From: an uncultured Bacteroidales bacterium
GTDB lineage: Bacteria; Bacteroidota; Bacteroidia; Bacteroidales; Paludibacteraceae
NCBI GenBank assembly: GCA_902798015.1
Contig: CADBVL010000020.1
Span: 1 to 43,518 of the forward strand
DNA: 43,518 bases
Direction: 5' to 3'
Below the pieces are notes generated by a model. The model saw nothing but the letters and a program-made list of their open reading frames with translations, made no database searches and had not been told where the DNA came from. Of this stretch, positions 1-9,125 are shown in pieces (positions within the stretch are counted from its first letter, which is position 1; each line of letters begins with the position of its first letter). The position numbers and the translations under genes were made by a program.

Positions 1-276
1 GAATCGAAGGAAGCCGCTGCGCAGGTGCGGCGCGTTTCCGCCGCAGGCGTTCCGTTCGACCTGTGGATGGCGGACGACTTCGCCGAGAGTCCGGAACTCG
101 CCCTCGGTTACAAGGTTGTTGCCTTTTCGGAAATGAAGTCGCCGGACGCGAAGCGCAAGGTGCTCCTGGATCGCCTGTCCCGGGCGGGCGTTTCCGTTGT
201 GTTTCTGGATCCGGCCACGCGGTTCTCGCCTCAGGAATTCGCGGGGGCTGTGCGCCGTGCGGGTGGGTACGTCCCC
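1..276 (+). CDS. Foreign-looking C-terminal/internal fragment of a probable large glycosidase-like protein
   Basis: The frame is open from base 1, so the gene begins outside the window; the GTG at 25 is not a convincing start. About 90 residues can be read up to the junction at 268-276. The text (AGVPFDLWMADDF, GYKVVAF, VSVVFLDPATRFSP, RRAGGYVP) resembles the GATase/trimerisation-type domain of large glycoside hydrolases of Verrucomicrobiota/Kiritimatiellota; this is a weak recollection-based match. Base composition is markedly more GC-rich than everything after about 300. Beyond 276 the same frame runs antisense through a gamma-carbonic-anhydrase gene and is meaningless. Most likely a chimeric contig end, otherwise a recombination junction. 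Confidence 0.45.
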
Positions 277-423
277 GCGCAGTACGGCATTGAACCACAG
301 ACTCGAACCCTCACCAACCGTCACATCGCCGACAACCGTGGCGTTCTCCGCCATGAACACGTCATCCGCGATGTGCGGAGTGAGAATCTCTCCATTCCTA
401 TTTATGGTCTTGACAAGAGCCAT
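268..423 (-). pseudogene. Truncated gamma-carbonic-anhydrase-family (hexapeptide repeat) gene, 5' part only
   Basis: Reading the minus strand from the ATG at 423 gives MALVKTINRNGEILTPHIAD and continues with ENATVVGDVTVGEGSSLWFNAVLRGDV. This is the left-handed beta-helix start of the YrdA/PaaY/gamma-carbonic-anhydrase family, ending at the conserved WFNAVLRGD motif. Only 52 of roughly 170 expected residues are present; at 268-276 the sequence switches to unrelated GC-rich DNA. The metal-binding histidines, which lie further on, are therefore missing. It follows tpiA by 34 bases on the same strand and would be the last gene of the waaA-to-tpiA operon. The break is probably an assembly artefact rather than true decay, because the retained part is well conserved. 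Confidence 0.75.
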
Positions 424-457
424 AGTTTTTTGCTTTCCAGTTAACTAGTAGATTAAC

Positions 458-1210
458 TTATCGTGCAGCGATGATGGCGAGGAATTTCTCAGCCACGAGA
501 GCTGCACCACCGATCAGTCCACCGTCGATATCCGGACATGCGAACAATTCAGCAGCATTTTTCTCGTTGCAGCTGCCGCCATAGAGAATCGTCGTGTCCT
601 CTGCTGCCTGCTTGCCGAATTTCTCTGCCACGAGGCTACGGATGAAAGCATGAATCTCCTGTGCCTGTGCGGGAGTAGCCGTAAGACCCGTACCGATAGC
701 CCAAACGGGTTCGTAAGCCAGAGTGATGTTTTTCCACTCTTCTGCGCTCAGTCCGAATACAGAACCCTCAAGCTGTGCCTTTACTACCTCGTTTTGCTTG
801 CCTGCCTCACGCTCCTCTTTTACCTCACCGATACAGAAGATAACCTTCAGACCGTTTGCAAGTGCCAGACGTACTTTCTCAGCGAGCATCTCATAGCTTT
901 CTGCATAGTACTGACGGCGCTCCGAGTGACCCAATATTACGTACTCGGCGCCTGTGGATTTTACCCTCTCTGCACTTACTTCTCCGGTGTACGCACCCTT
1001 CTCGTGGTCTGCGCAGTTCTCTGCAGCCACTTTAATAGGACTACCCTTCAACAACTCAGCTACTGTAGCCAGGTGAATAAACGGAGTGCCGATAACTACG
1101 GCGCATGAGGGGTTCTTTACTGCTTCTTTCAACTCGGTAGCCAACGCTACACCTTCCTGCAGGTTCTTGTTCATTTTCCAGTTACCTGCAACCATTTTAA
1201 TTCTTGCCAT
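458..1210 (-). CDS. tpiA: Triosephosphate isomerase
   Basis: 250 residues, normal for this (beta/alpha)8 enzyme, which interconverts dihydroxyacetone phosphate and glyceraldehyde 3-phosphate in glycolysis in the cytoplasm. Visible signatures are the N-terminal GNWKMNK with the catalytic lysine, LGHSERR with the electrophilic histidine, the [11 protein letters not shown] loop with the catalytic glutamate, and the phosphate-binding LYGGS and GGLIGGA segments. The start ATG at 1210 sits three bases after the stop of the DoxX-like gene, so the two are co-transcribed. The order DUF1599, DoxX-like, tpiA is a familiar arrangement in Bacteroidales. Nothing is abnormal in the frame. Confidence 0.98.
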   Translation of the reverse strand: MARIKMVAGNWKMNKNLQEGVALATELKEAVKNPSCAVVIGTPFIHLATVAELLKGSPIKVAAENCADHEKGAYTGEVSAERVKSTGAEYVILGHSERRQYYAESYEMLAEKVRLALANGLKVIFCIGEVKEEREAGKQNEVVKAQLEGSVFGLSAEEWKNITLAYEPVWAIGTGLTATPAQAQEIHAFIRSLVAEKFGKQAAEDTTILYGGSCNEKNAAELFACPDIDGGLIGGAALVAEKFLAIIAAR

Positions 1211-1213
1211 ATT

Positions 1214-2323
1214 CTATAGTTGTTTAAAATTCTTTTTCTCTATAATTGTTCCATTTTGCACCACAATCAGTCCCGGATTTGCACGCACGATAGTCTTCAG
1301 CGTGACGGGATCAGTATAACAGAAGGTTGCCCATGTGGTCTCTTCGTCCCAGCCTAACTCCTCGGCCAGTTCGATAACTTCGTCTTCTCCTGAACCGGTC
1401 AGTACATACACCTTACTCCGTTCGTGAATGATAGAGCGTAGTTTATCCATTTGCGAGCGATTCATCTTCTTAATCTCATAGATGATTACAAGCGTGATGG
1501 GTTCTTCGGATTCCAATACATCATACGTGATATCATCGAAGTCCATGGTTAGGATTTCAAAGTCATGAATAGGAGCTTCATAGCCCTTCTTGATAAGTAC
1601 GGATTGCTGGTCCACAAATTTCCACTCTGGATCTCCTTTCGGGTAGTTCTCCAGAGTAAAGGATTGTTGAACACCGTCTTTCTCGTATATCAGGGTCGTT
1701 TCATAGATATCCGGCTCAGCGTCCTCTGGAATTTCCATCAATTCGGGAATGTTATTACCTATTTTATATGGACGGAAATCCATAGGCGGCAGGTGGTTAT
1801 AACTGTAACACATGATATTGATTAACGCACCTAAACCGATACCGGCAATGATTATCTCTGCCGGCCACGTAAAGGTCTGTGGAATAGCTTTGCAGCATGC
1901 CAATAGGATGACGACAAGACTAAGCAGCACTATATTCTTCCAGAAAGTCTGCCAATTCGTCAGTACCAATGCATCACCAAAACAACCGCAGTCGCTGATA
2001 GGATTGGTTAACGCAATCCAAAGCGTAAGGGGCGTCATGACAAGGTAGAAGGCAAGAGCTAACCAACTCGTCCAATGCGTGCGAATATTTGCTAACATGC
2101 ATATGCCCAACATCCATTCAATAGCAATAAGACACACTGCTGCAGTTCCAGCTAAAGGAAGCAGGTCGGTAGCAAAACCGCCGAAAGCTTTCAGGTAGTC
2201 TTCTATCTTGTAAACAGTTCCTAACGGATCAACTGCCTTCACAAAACCTGAGAACAGAAATGTTATCGCGAGTAATGTGCGGGCAACGGAGCCTGTGATA
2301 TGTAAAGCAAGGTTCTTTTTCAT
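1214..2323 (-). CDS. DoxX-like membrane protein with C-terminal thioredoxin-like region (BT_3928-type)
   Basis: 369 residues. The N-terminal half (about 1-180) has four to five hydrophobic helices of the DoxX/MauE type and carries a DCGCFGD motif between helices, typical of redox-associated DoxX relatives. The second half (about 190-369) is soluble and presumably faces the periplasm. Its end (VYVLTGSGEDE, ATFCYTDPVTLKTIVRANPGLIVVQNGTI) looks like a degenerate thioredoxin fold, as in homologues that sit next to tpiA in Bacteroidales. The start overlaps the DUF1599 stop by four bases (ATGA), implying translational coupling. A role in envelope thiol chemistry is inference; no substrate is known. 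Confidence 0.85.
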   Translation of the reverse strand: MKKNLALHITGSVARTLLAITFLFSGFVKAVDPLGTVYKIEDYLKAFGGFATDLLPLAGTAAVCLIAIEWMLGICMLANIRTHWTSWLALAFYLVMTPLTLWIALTNPISDCGCFGDALVLTNWQTFWKNIVLLSLVVILLACCKAIPQTFTWPAEIIIAGIGLGALINIMCYSYNHLPPMDFRPYKIGNNIPELMEIPEDAEPDIYETTLIYEKDGVQQSFTLENYPKGDPEWKFVDQQSVLIKKGYEAPIHDFEILTMDFDDITYDVLESEEPITLVIIYEIKKMNRSQMDKLRSIIHERSKVYVLTGSGEDEVIELAEELGWDEETTWATFCYTDPVTLKTIVRANPGLIVVQNGTIIEKKNFKQL

Positions 2324-2859
2324 GCGTTTGTATAATGTATTAAATCGAATATCGCGTAATTGATGATGTCGAAATAATTACCTTCAGTTCCTTCTGAGGC
2401 GATGGTTTTGCCGTTATTGGACAATATATTCTTGATACGGATGATTTTCGCGAGAATCATATCAACAATACCTTCTTTGCTCATTTCGCGCCATGCTTCT
2501 CCGTAATCGTGATTCTTGCGCACCATCAATTCCTTTGCCTCATGTAACACCTTGTCATATAACTTTGTGGCTTCTTCGCTACTCATGTCTGTAGCATCTG
2601 CATATCCATTACGCTCTTGGATAATAGCCATGATGCCGTAGTTTACGATTGCGCGCAGATTCCCCTCTATGTCATCTCCTACCAAACTAATACCCGTCTC
2701 TTGACGCTGACGGATATTACAAGCCTTGATATACAATTGGTCTGTAATGCCATGTAAACGGAAAATACGCCACGAAGGGCCATAGTCCTTCATCTTGTCG
2801 ATAAAGATTTGGCGACACTTTGCTGTCACTTCGTCGAATTGTCTATTCGTATCTGCCAT
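2320..2859 (-). CDS. DUF1599 domain protein
   Basis: 179 residues, all alpha-helical in appearance, without signal peptide. Two internal copies of a motif can be seen: CRQIFIDKMKDYGPSWRIFR near residue 15 and KELMVRKNHDYGEAWREMSK near residue 110. Each is followed by a helix with an IxxKxxRIK/IxACNIRQ pattern. This repeat (K-x-x-D-Y-G-x-x-W) is the DUF1599 signature and resembles MazG/nucleotide-pyrophosphatase-like all-alpha folds; no activity has been assigned with certainty. It lies six bases after hisS and overlaps the DoxX-like gene by four, so it belongs to the same operon. Function is unknown. Confidence 0.85.
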   Translation of the reverse strand: MADTNRQFDEVTAKCRQIFIDKMKDYGPSWRIFRLHGITDQLYIKACNIRQRQETGISLVGDDIEGNLRAIVNYGIMAIIQERNGYADATDMSSEEATKLYDKVLHEAKELMVRKNHDYGEAWREMSKEGIVDMILAKIIRIKNILSNNGKTIASEGTEGNYFDIINYAIFDLIHYTNA

Positions 2860-2865
2860 AATAGC

Positions 2866-4179
2866 TTAACAATTTAACAATTTTACAAGTTCCTCGAAAT
2901 CCACTAATACTTGTTCTCCGGAAACCATATTTTTAAGCGTCACTTTGTTCTGAGCCATCTCATCGCCGCCTACTATTGCCACGAACGGAATCTGTTTTGC
3001 GTCTGCATAACTCATCTGCTTCTTCATCTTTGTGGGTTCTGGATACACTTCGACGGTCCTACCCGTAGCTCGTAATGCTTTAGCCCATTGCAGTGCATAA
3101 TGCAACTCGTCTGTGCCGAACGATGCGAATAGTATTTGCGTGGTGGATTGCAGCTTCTTCGGAAATAAATCTAACTCTGTCAGTACGTCATAGATGCGAT
3201 CGGCGCCAAAGGATATGCCGACACCTGATACATTGGGTAAGCCAAAGATTCCTGTTAGGTTGTCATACCGGCCACCACCGGTGATAGAACCGATTTGGGC
3301 ATCAAGAGCCTTCACTTCGAAGATGGCTCCCGTATAGTAATTCAGTCCGCGGGCAAGACATAGATCCAATTCGATATTCAATTGCACATCTGTTGCCTTG
3401 ATTAGGCCGAAAAGAGTATCCAACTCTTCGATACCTTGGATGCCTATCTCGCTGGCTGCGAGAATTGAACGTAGTGCATTGAGTTTGTCGGCGGTTGAAC
3501 CGGAGAGATTGAGAATAGGCTGCAGTTTGTCTACTTGCTCTGCATTTAAACCGCGTTCAATCAGTTCTGCATTCACGGCTTCTACACCGATCTTGTCGAG
3601 TTTGTCAATGGCTACTGTGATATCAACCATCTTGTCCGGAGCACCGATGACTTCGGCGATGCCGGCAAGCACTTTGCGGTTATTGATATGCAGACATACG
3701 TTGATGCCCAAACGGCGGTATACTTCTTCAACGATTTGTATCAGTTCGAGCTCACCCACTAAACTATCGCTACCGATTACATCTACATCGCACTGGTAGA
3801 ACTCGCGGTAACGTCCCTTTTGTGGCCTGTCCGCACGCCATACAGGTTGTATTTGGAAACGCTTGAAAGGAAAACTAATCTCTTCGCGGTGCTGCACGAC
3901 GTAGCGCGCAAAAGGAACGGTTAAGTCGTAGCGCAAACCCTTCTCCGGTGCTAGAGCAGCTTTCTCCCCGCTATTTTGAATGCGGAACAGCAGTTTGTCG
4001 CCTTCCTCCCCGTACTTACCCATCAGAGTGGACAGGTTCTCCATTGCAGGGGTCTCAATCTGCTGAAAGCCATATAACTGAAATACCCCTTTGATGGTGT
4101 CAAAAATATAATTACGGCGGGCCATCTCTACTTGTCCGAAATCCCGCGTGCCCTTTGGTATACTTGGTTTTTGTGCCAT
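2866..4179 (-). CDS. hisS: Histidyl-tRNA synthetase
   Basis: 437 residues, cytoplasmic class IIa aminoacyl-tRNA synthetase that charges tRNA-His. It starts with [12 protein letters not shown], the usual N-terminal motif. Motif 2 is in [23 protein letters not shown], the histidine-specific motif in [15 protein letters not shown], and motif 3 in GGGRYDNL followed by [11 protein letters not shown]. The C-terminal anticodon-binding domain covers about residues 345-437. It is separated from the upstream waaA by 38 bases that contain a 10-base direct repeat (TAGACGACTA at 4195 and 4211). No frame problem. Confidence 0.98.
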   Translation of the reverse strand: MAQKPSIPKGTRDFGQVEMARRNYIFDTIKGVFQLYGFQQIETPAMENLSTLMGKYGEEGDKLLFRIQNSGEKAALAPEKGLRYDLTVPFARYVVQHREEISFPFKRFQIQPVWRADRPQKGRYREFYQCDVDVIGSDSLVGELELIQIVEEVYRRLGINVCLHINNRKVLAGIAEVIGAPDKMVDITVAIDKLDKIGVEAVNAELIERGLNAEQVDKLQPILNLSGSTADKLNALRSILAASEIGIQGIEELDTLFGLIKATDVQLNIELDLCLARGLNYYTGAIFEVKALDAQIGSITGGGRYDNLTGIFGLPNVSGVGISFGADRIYDVLTELDLFPKKLQSTTQILFASFGTDELHYALQWAKALRATGRTVEVYPEPTKMKKQMSYADAKQIPFVAIVGGDEMAQNKVTLKNMVSGEQVLVDFEELVKLLNC

Positions 4180-4194
4180 ATTATTATAGTTGGT

Positions 4195-4220
4195 TAGACG
4201 ACTATCTGAATAGACGACTA
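4195..4220. repeat. 10-base direct repeat between waaA and hisS
   Basis: TAGACGACTA occurs at 4195-4204 and again at 4211-4220, 16 bases apart. The second copy contains the waaA stop codon. It is the only structure in this short operon spacer; significance unknown. Confidence 0.6.
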
Positions 4221-5444
4221 ATGATTAAACAATTCTTCATAGATTTTTGCAGTGGCGCCTAATTCGGATTGGACGTACTCCGCAGCCTTGACGCCGATTG
4301 ACTCATATTGATCGAGAGCGGTAGCAAAAGCCGACTCTAACTCGTTGTAATTATTGATACTCCGCGCAGCGCCTGAATCAATCAATCCCTGTGCCTCACG
4401 GAAATGATGGTAATTGGGACCGAATACCACCGGTACACCATAGACAGCAGCTTCAATCGTGTTGTGTATGCCTTCTCCAAAACCACCGCCGATATAGGCT
4501 ACATGTCCGAATTGATAGGTGGATGACAACAGACCGATTGCGTCAATCACCATAACCTTGGCGCGCCGTAAAATGTTTACTCTGCTGAGATTCGATGGCA
4601 TGGCGCTGATATCTGAATACTTCACAAACCGGCCTTTGAAACGTTGGAAGATATCATGTAGATGCTCTTCATTAATCTCGTGCGGTACCAATATAAGTTT
4701 GGCATCATTAAACGCAGCCACCTCATTGCACCATTGTGTCAGCAGTTCTTCATCTTCCGGCCATGTACTGCCGGCTACAACTACACGACCTGCATTCTCT
4801 ACGAACTGCGCGATGGGTAAAAGACGGCCTTCCGGATGTTCTCGAGTAGCAATTAACACTTCATTCACACGATCGAAACGGGTGTCACCCGCTACGGAAC
4901 AATCATGTACACCATGCTCCGCTAACAAGCGGCGCGAAGCCTCGTCTTGCACAAAGATGTGCGTGAAGCAATGCAGCAAACGCAAAGCTCCCTTGCCGTA
5001 CCAATGAAAGAACCGTTGGGTAGGGCGGAATATCGCAGATATACTATATGTTGGAATGTCGCGTTTTTTTAACTCACGCAGGTAAGCAGGCCAGAACTCG
5101 TACTTCACGAATAGAGCCATAGAGGGTTGTAGAACGTCCAAAAAACGCTTTGCTTTGCGCCGCGTAGCAAAAGGCAGATAAACCACCGCATCCACCTGAG
5201 AATAGTTCTTGCGAGCTTCATAGCCCGAAGGGCTGAAGAATGTCACTACAATTTTTATATCCGGATGCTCTCTGCGCAAACGCTCAATAAGAGGTCGCAC
5301 TTGCTCAAACTCACCAACAGAGGCCGCATGAATCCAAACAGCACCGCTGTTAGATTTTAAAAGAGCCTTATGCTCGGCATCTAATGTCTCGCGTTGACCG
5401 CGGAACAACGCACGCGTCTTATGTCCGAAAAAGATATTTGCCAT
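4218..5444 (-). CDS. waaA: 3-deoxy-D-manno-octulosonic acid (Kdo) transferase
   Basis: GT-B glycosyltransferase that adds Kdo from CMP-Kdo to lipid IVA at the inner membrane. Signatures are [28 protein letters not shown], the [10 protein letters not shown] segment, [10 protein letters not shown] and [20 protein letters not shown] near the C-terminus. A longer frame reaches a TTG at 5477, but the promoter -7 element lies at 5466-5473, inside that extension. The ATG at 5444 ([14 protein letters not shown]) is therefore chosen, giving 408 residues. With this start the usual hydrophobic N-terminal anchor of WaaA is missing, which is unusual. First gene of the operon running to tpiA and the carbonic-anhydrase remnant. 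Confidence 0.93.
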   Translation of the reverse strand: MANIFFGHKTRALFRGQRETLDAEHKALLKSNSGAVWIHAASVGEFEQVRPLIERLRREHPDIKIVVTFFSPSGYEARKNYSQVDAVVYLPFATRRKAKRFLDVLQPSMALFVKYEFWPAYLRELKKRDIPTYSISAIFRPTQRFFHWYGKGALRLLHCFTHIFVQDEASRRLLAEHGVHDCSVAGDTRFDRVNEVLIATREHPEGRLLPIAQFVENAGRVVVAGSTWPEDEELLTQWCNEVAAFNDAKLILVPHEINEEHLHDIFQRFKGRFVKYSDISAMPSNLSRVNILRRAKVMVIDAIGLLSSTYQFGHVAYIGGGFGEGIHNTIEAAVYGVPVVFGPNYHHFREAQGLIDSGAARSINNYNELESAFATALDQYESIGVKAAEYVQSELGATAKIYEELFNH

Positions 5445-5465
5445 TCTTACGCTACAAATCGGGCA

Positions 5466-5496
5466 CAAAGGTAGCAATATTTTTTAACATACGCAA
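5466..5496 (-). promoter_or_regulatory. Bacteroidota-type promoter of the waaA-tpiA operon
   Basis: Read on the minus strand: TTG at 5496-5494, 20 bases, then TACCTTTG at 5473-5466, matching the TTG/TAnnTTTG consensus of the Bacteroidota primary sigma factor. Transcription should begin near 5460, leaving a leader of about 15 bases before the ATG at 5444. Confidence 0.85.
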
Positions 5497-5532
5497 GTGC
5501 GCGCGCATTTTCTTTGTTTTTTTTCGTAATTA

Positions 5533-5564
5533 TTTGCACAATTCAAAAAAAAATATTACTTTTG
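5533..5564 (+). promoter_or_regulatory. Bacteroidota-type promoter of the glycosyltransferase gene
   Basis: TTTG at 5533-5536, 20 bases including a long A-run, then TACTTTTG at 5557-5564. Divergent from the waaA promoter. The expected start of transcription near 5570 leaves almost no leader for an ATG at 5573 and favours the ATG at 5588. Confidence 0.87.
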
Positions 5565-5587
5565 CAGCCCAAATGGTAAATGACTTT

Positions 5588-6556
5588 ATGGATATATCAA
5601 TTATAGTGCCTCTGTTCAACGAGGCGGAGTCGCTGCCGAAACTCTATGAGTGGATAGCACGCGTGATGAAGGAGAATAAGTTCTCATACGAAGTAATCTT
5701 CGTTAATGATGGTTCTACCGATGATTCCTGGAAGGTTATTCAGGAGTTGAAGGCCGAAAACGAAAAGTCCGGCTCCAAAGCCTCAATCAGAGGTATCTGT
5801 TTCCGGCGTAACTATGGTAAATCCGCAGCGTTGTACTGCGGTTTTAAAGCGGCGCAAGGCAATGTTGTCATTACTATGGATGCCGATCTGCAGGATTCGC
5901 CGGATGAAATACCGGAACTCTATCGTATGATTACAGAGGAAGGGTTTGACCTTGTCAGTGGATGGAAGCAGAAACGTTACGACAATGCACTCACCAAGAA
6001 TCTGCCGTCCAAACTCTTCAATGCTACAGCCCGTCGCGTGACGGGTATTCAACTCCATGACATGAATTGCGGACTGAAAGCTTATCGCAAGGATGTTGTG
6101 AAAAATATTGAGGTCTTCTCCGAAATGCATCGTTATATCCCATACTTGGCGAAAAATGCCGGATTTACCAAAATTGGGGAAAAAGTGGTTCAGCATCGTA
6201 AACGCGAATTCGGAACCTCGAAATTCGGCATCAATCGTTTTGTAAACGGTTATCTGGACCTTATGACTTTGTGGTTTCTCAATAAATTCGGCAAACAACC
6301 TATGCATTTCTTCGGACTCGTTGGTAGTTTGATGTTCTTTGTCGGTTTCGTTGCTACAATTGTTGTTGGGGGAATGAAACTCTATGCATTGTCAAATCAT
6401 GTGCCAGCGATGCTGGTGGGTGTAAATCCTTATTTCCACATAGCTATCCTCATGATGATTCTCGGTTGTATGCTCTTCCTCGCCGGTTTCTTAGCTGAAC
6501 TCATCATTCGCAATTCCCCGAGTCGCAATGATTATCTTATTAAAGAGGAGTTATAA
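5588..6556 (+). CDS. Family 2 glycosyltransferase with two C-terminal membrane helices (DPM1/GtrB type)
   Basis: 322 residues from the ATG at 5588 (MDISIIVPLFNEAESL). The GT-A domain (about 1-230) shows VIFVNDGSTDDSW, the DxD-like motif in TMDADLQDSPDEIP, and CGLKAYRKDV. Two membrane helices follow (about 240-265 and 280-305), as in GtrB/ArnC/DPM1-type polyprenyl-phosphate glycosyltransferases, which load a sugar onto a lipid carrier at the inner membrane. The frame is open upstream to 5384, but that part crosses the promoter and is noise. The donor and acceptor cannot be read from the sequence. Its proximity to waaA suggests envelope glycan work, which is inference. Confidence 0.9.
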   Translation: MDISIIVPLFNEAESLPKLYEWIARVMKENKFSYEVIFVNDGSTDDSWKVIQELKAENEKSGSKASIRGICFRRNYGKSAALYCGFKAAQGNVVITMDADLQDSPDEIPELYRMITEEGFDLVSGWKQKRYDNALTKNLPSKLFNATARRVTGIQLHDMNCGLKAYRKDVVKNIEVFSEMHRYIPYLAKNAGFTKIGEKVVQHRKREFGTSKFGINRFVNGYLDLMTLWFLNKFGKQPMHFFGLVGSLMFFVGFVATIVVGGMKLYALSNHVPAMLVGVNPYFHIAILMMILGCMLFLAGFLAELIIRNSPSRNDYLIKEEL

Positions 6557-6593
6557 AGGGCTAAACAATTAATGACTAAATAGTAAATTTTAG

Positions 6594-7820
6594 GTGGCTC
6601 AAACGCTTGAAGAGCAAATAGTGACGATAGAGCGCTCGCTCGGGGAACGCATGATTGGACATGCGTTGACCGTGGTGCGTACCTGGCTTAACGAGTTAGG
6701 GGAGACGAATCCCTTTGAGAAAGCATATCTGGATATTCAACAAAACTACACAGATCTCTTCAGCCGTTGGGTCAGTGCCAATGATGAAGGCCTGGACAAA
6801 GAATTGGACCACCTCACAGGTAATACTTATCGTTTGGTGGATGCTGTCTATGCTGATATCCGCCTTCAACGGGGCGTATCGCCCCTCATGCACTCTTTCA
6901 ATGAGAATAACTTGCAGTCGGTTATGCATTATTTCTCGAATCATGTGCATCCTTTGGAAACAGACTTGGAGTGGTTGGCGAAAATCATACGGGATCCTAG
7001 CCGTGGCGCAACGGCACTTATGGCAGTCTCTTCTATTTCTCACGGACTTCGTCAGTGCTTCTCGGAACAGTCCATACTAACCCTTATTGACGGCATCAAT
7101 AGCGGTTCCGATGTGATTGCCGAGCAGTGCCTGTCGAATGTCATTCTTTTATTGGCACACTATGATATACGAATAGACTACTTTCCCGATATCCAAAATG
7201 CATTCGCGAATGCTGTTGCAGAGATGAATGACGATGGCGAGCAGGCCTTTCAGACCTTATGTTCATTGGTATTGGCCACGAACGATGAATGGCTTAAAAA
7301 TCTGACTGTCAAAGAGTTGAGACCTGAAGATGTACCGCAGGAACTGCAGTCTCTTCTGGAGGCAACAGGTGAAGACTCCAGTCTGAATGGTATTCAATCC
7401 ATCATCACCAATACCGAAAAGGAATATATGCGCAGCATTATTGATATTTTACCTGATACATGGGTCTATAATGTTGTGGTAGGAGAGGGGTATGAACGCC
7501 AAAACCGGATGGCGCTGACATACTTGACAGTTGGACGTATGGATATGGTGTGGGATAATATCGAATTGGCTTCTCGATGGCTTTTGGAGCACTTGCGTAA
7601 AGGAGCCAATGCACCGCAGGATTATATCAACTATGGCCATTGTATGATGCTGCAAGGTGACCGCGTCATGGCTTTTGAAAACTACCGCCAGGCGCGGCTG
7701 TTATGCAAATCATCAAAGGATTTCTATAATCTCTTCAGACCCGACAGAAAAGCGCTCGTGGATCACGGAGTGCCCCTTGAACAAGTCTATCTAATTGAAG
7801 ACCAACTTCTAAAAGTTTAG
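6594..7820 (+). CDS. Unrecognised alpha-helical cytoplasmic protein
   Basis: 408 residues, no signal peptide and no membrane helix. The start is a GTG at 6594 (MAQTLEEQIVTIERSL); no better ATG lies nearby, and upstream sequence is AT-rich. The protein looks all-helical. The end (DYINYGHCMMLQGDRVMAFENYRQA, residues ~345-370) reads like one TPR unit, and the middle has HEAT-like helices. It follows the glycosyltransferase gene by 37 bases on the same strand, so co-transcription is likely. Its stop codon interlocks with that of the convergent PagL-like gene (7817-7820). I do not recognise a family; a scaffold role would be a guess. Confidence 0.75.
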   Translation: MAQTLEEQIVTIERSLGERMIGHALTVVRTWLNELGETNPFEKAYLDIQQNYTDLFSRWVSANDEGLDKELDHLTGNTYRLVDAVYADIRLQRGVSPLMHSFNENNLQSVMHYFSNHVHPLETDLEWLAKIIRDPSRGATALMAVSSISHGLRQCFSEQSILTLIDGINSGSDVIAEQCLSNVILLLAHYDIRIDYFPDIQNAFANAVAEMNDDGEQAFQTLCSLVLATNDEWLKNLTVKELRPEDVPQELQSLLEATGEDSSLNGIQSIITNTEKEYMRSIIDILPDTWVYNVVVGEGYERQNRMALTYLTVGRMDMVWDNIELASRWLLEHLRKGANAPQDYINYGHCMMLQGDRVMAFENYRQARLLCKSSKDFYNLFRPDRKALVDHGVPLEQVYLIEDQLLKV

Positions 7821-9124
7821 AAGGCTACACCTATTCCTGCATCAATAAACTCGGCACGTACGCCGTGGGTCTTGAGACCTAATTGTACGAACAAATTGTC
7901 TAATACGTGGTACTTCAGCACGAACTGCATGTAGCACCACCCGTCTTTCTTATTACTGGCTTCAGAGAAGTCATATGGATAAAATATCCCTAAATCGTAT
8001 GGCTCGCCACCGCGTTTGGTGATAATGTCCTCCTTGTATTCCAAGTTTTTGATGGGGTCGAAGACGTAAAATCCTACGTGAATACCGGCTGTCAGATGAC
8101 CGATAATGAACTCCGGTTGAATACTAATACCAACGCGGAAACAGTTCTTCACGTCACTCGTACGCAGATACGTCTTTCCAAAATAGGTCACAGGCGCACC
8201 CGGGTTTTCTGACGCATACTCGTCGTTAACTGCGCTGTAGTAACCATCGTAGAATGCATCTACACCTGCGCCGAGACGAAAGATGCTCACAGGCACCCAA
8301 TATGCCGCGGCCTTCAGTGTTGCCACGCCATAGAACAACATGCCATTGATATTATCCTTGTAGTAGTTCTGCTTCATTCCTCCTGTTGTACTGATCTCCA
8401 CGGCCCACGGTTTCTCTACTTCTTCGTGCAGTTCCTTAGTCGTCATACGCTTCGGATTATTCAGCGTACTCTGATCATTCGGACTCGTCGGATGATACCG
8501 TACGCCCAATTCGCCTCCGAACATGTTATAGCCTGCATTCGGGTGCATCACACTTCCGTTGCTAATATGATGCCATCCGCCGGCGAGTGTGATCTCCCAG
8601 CCGTCTTTGATGGGGAAATCCATGTATAAGTCCATCGCTAAATAGGCATTTAAAATGGAACCGATAGACCAGTTAGCAATTAACTTTCCGTCCCCTCCAC
8701 GGGCTTGAGAGTAGGGAGGTATCCCTTCCGGCAGCGTGTTACGATAAGTCTTGGTCACTGCCGCTAAACCCACCGTCGGACGAGCACCTATGCGGAAGTG
8801 TTTGCCGTTGTAAAACGGCTGGTTCATGTAACCGTACGCTGCAATTGCGGAACCTAGGAACGCATCATTACCTAAGTTCAAGTAACTGACTCCCACACCT
8901 ATCGATGCATTGTTCCATTGCTGTAAGCAATGCCATCTTCCTGTCGGCAGAAATTCTACAGCAAAGGATCCGCCGAAAACGGGTCGCTGTATAAACTGAT
9001 TCACCTTCCCGTCTGGCATCATCATGGCACCGTTACCGGTCAACTTGTACGCTAACTCGTAATGCGGGATTGCCCAACTCGAAAGGGCAATGCATAGAAC
9101 TATTAACAGCAGACTCTTTCTCAT
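7817..9124 (-). CDS. Acyloxyacyl hydrolase / PagL-like lipid A deacylase, outer-membrane beta-barrel
   Basis: 435 residues from the ATG at 9124 (MRKSLLLIVLCIALSSWA, a clear signal peptide); a frame extension to 9136 overlaps the upstream gene and is unlikely. The key motif is GGWHHISNGSVMHPNAGYN followed by GGELGVRY, which places His, Ser and a later Glu in the order of the PagL catalytic triad. The first ~230 residues form the PagL-like barrel. The remaining ~200 repeat amphipathic strands (FRVGISIQPEFIIGHLTAGIHVGF) and end in an aromatic (VAF), suggesting a second barrel-like half. PagL removes the 3-O acyl chain of lipid A. It starts one base after the DUF3667-like gene, so the two form an operon. 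Confidence 0.75.
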   Translation of the reverse strand: MRKSLLLIVLCIALSSWAIPHYELAYKLTGNGAMMMPDGKVNQFIQRPVFGGSFAVEFLPTGRWHCLQQWNNASIGVGVSYLNLGNDAFLGSAIAAYGYMNQPFYNGKHFRIGARPTVGLAAVTKTYRNTLPEGIPPYSQARGGDGKLIANWSIGSILNAYLAMDLYMDFPIKDGWEITLAGGWHHISNGSVMHPNAGYNMFGGELGVRYHPTSPNDQSTLNNPKRMTTKELHEEVEKPWAVEISTTGGMKQNYYKDNINGMLFYGVATLKAAAYWVPVSIFRLGAGVDAFYDGYYSAVNDEYASENPGAPVTYFGKTYLRTSDVKNCFRVGISIQPEFIIGHLTAGIHVGFYVFDPIKNLEYKEDIITKRGGEPYDLGIFYPYDFSEASNKKDGWCYMQFVLKYHVLDNLFVQLGLKTHGVRAEFIDAGIGVAF

Positions 9125-9125
9125 A

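Noticed and set aside
650-1108. Long plus-strand frame opposite tpiA, rich in Leu and Cys
   Set aside because: It is the antisense shadow of a highly conserved gene and has no start context or homology.
5384-5587. N-terminal extension of the glycosyltransferase frame
   Set aside because: It crosses both divergent promoters and has no family resemblance; the family starts at MDISIIVPLFNE.
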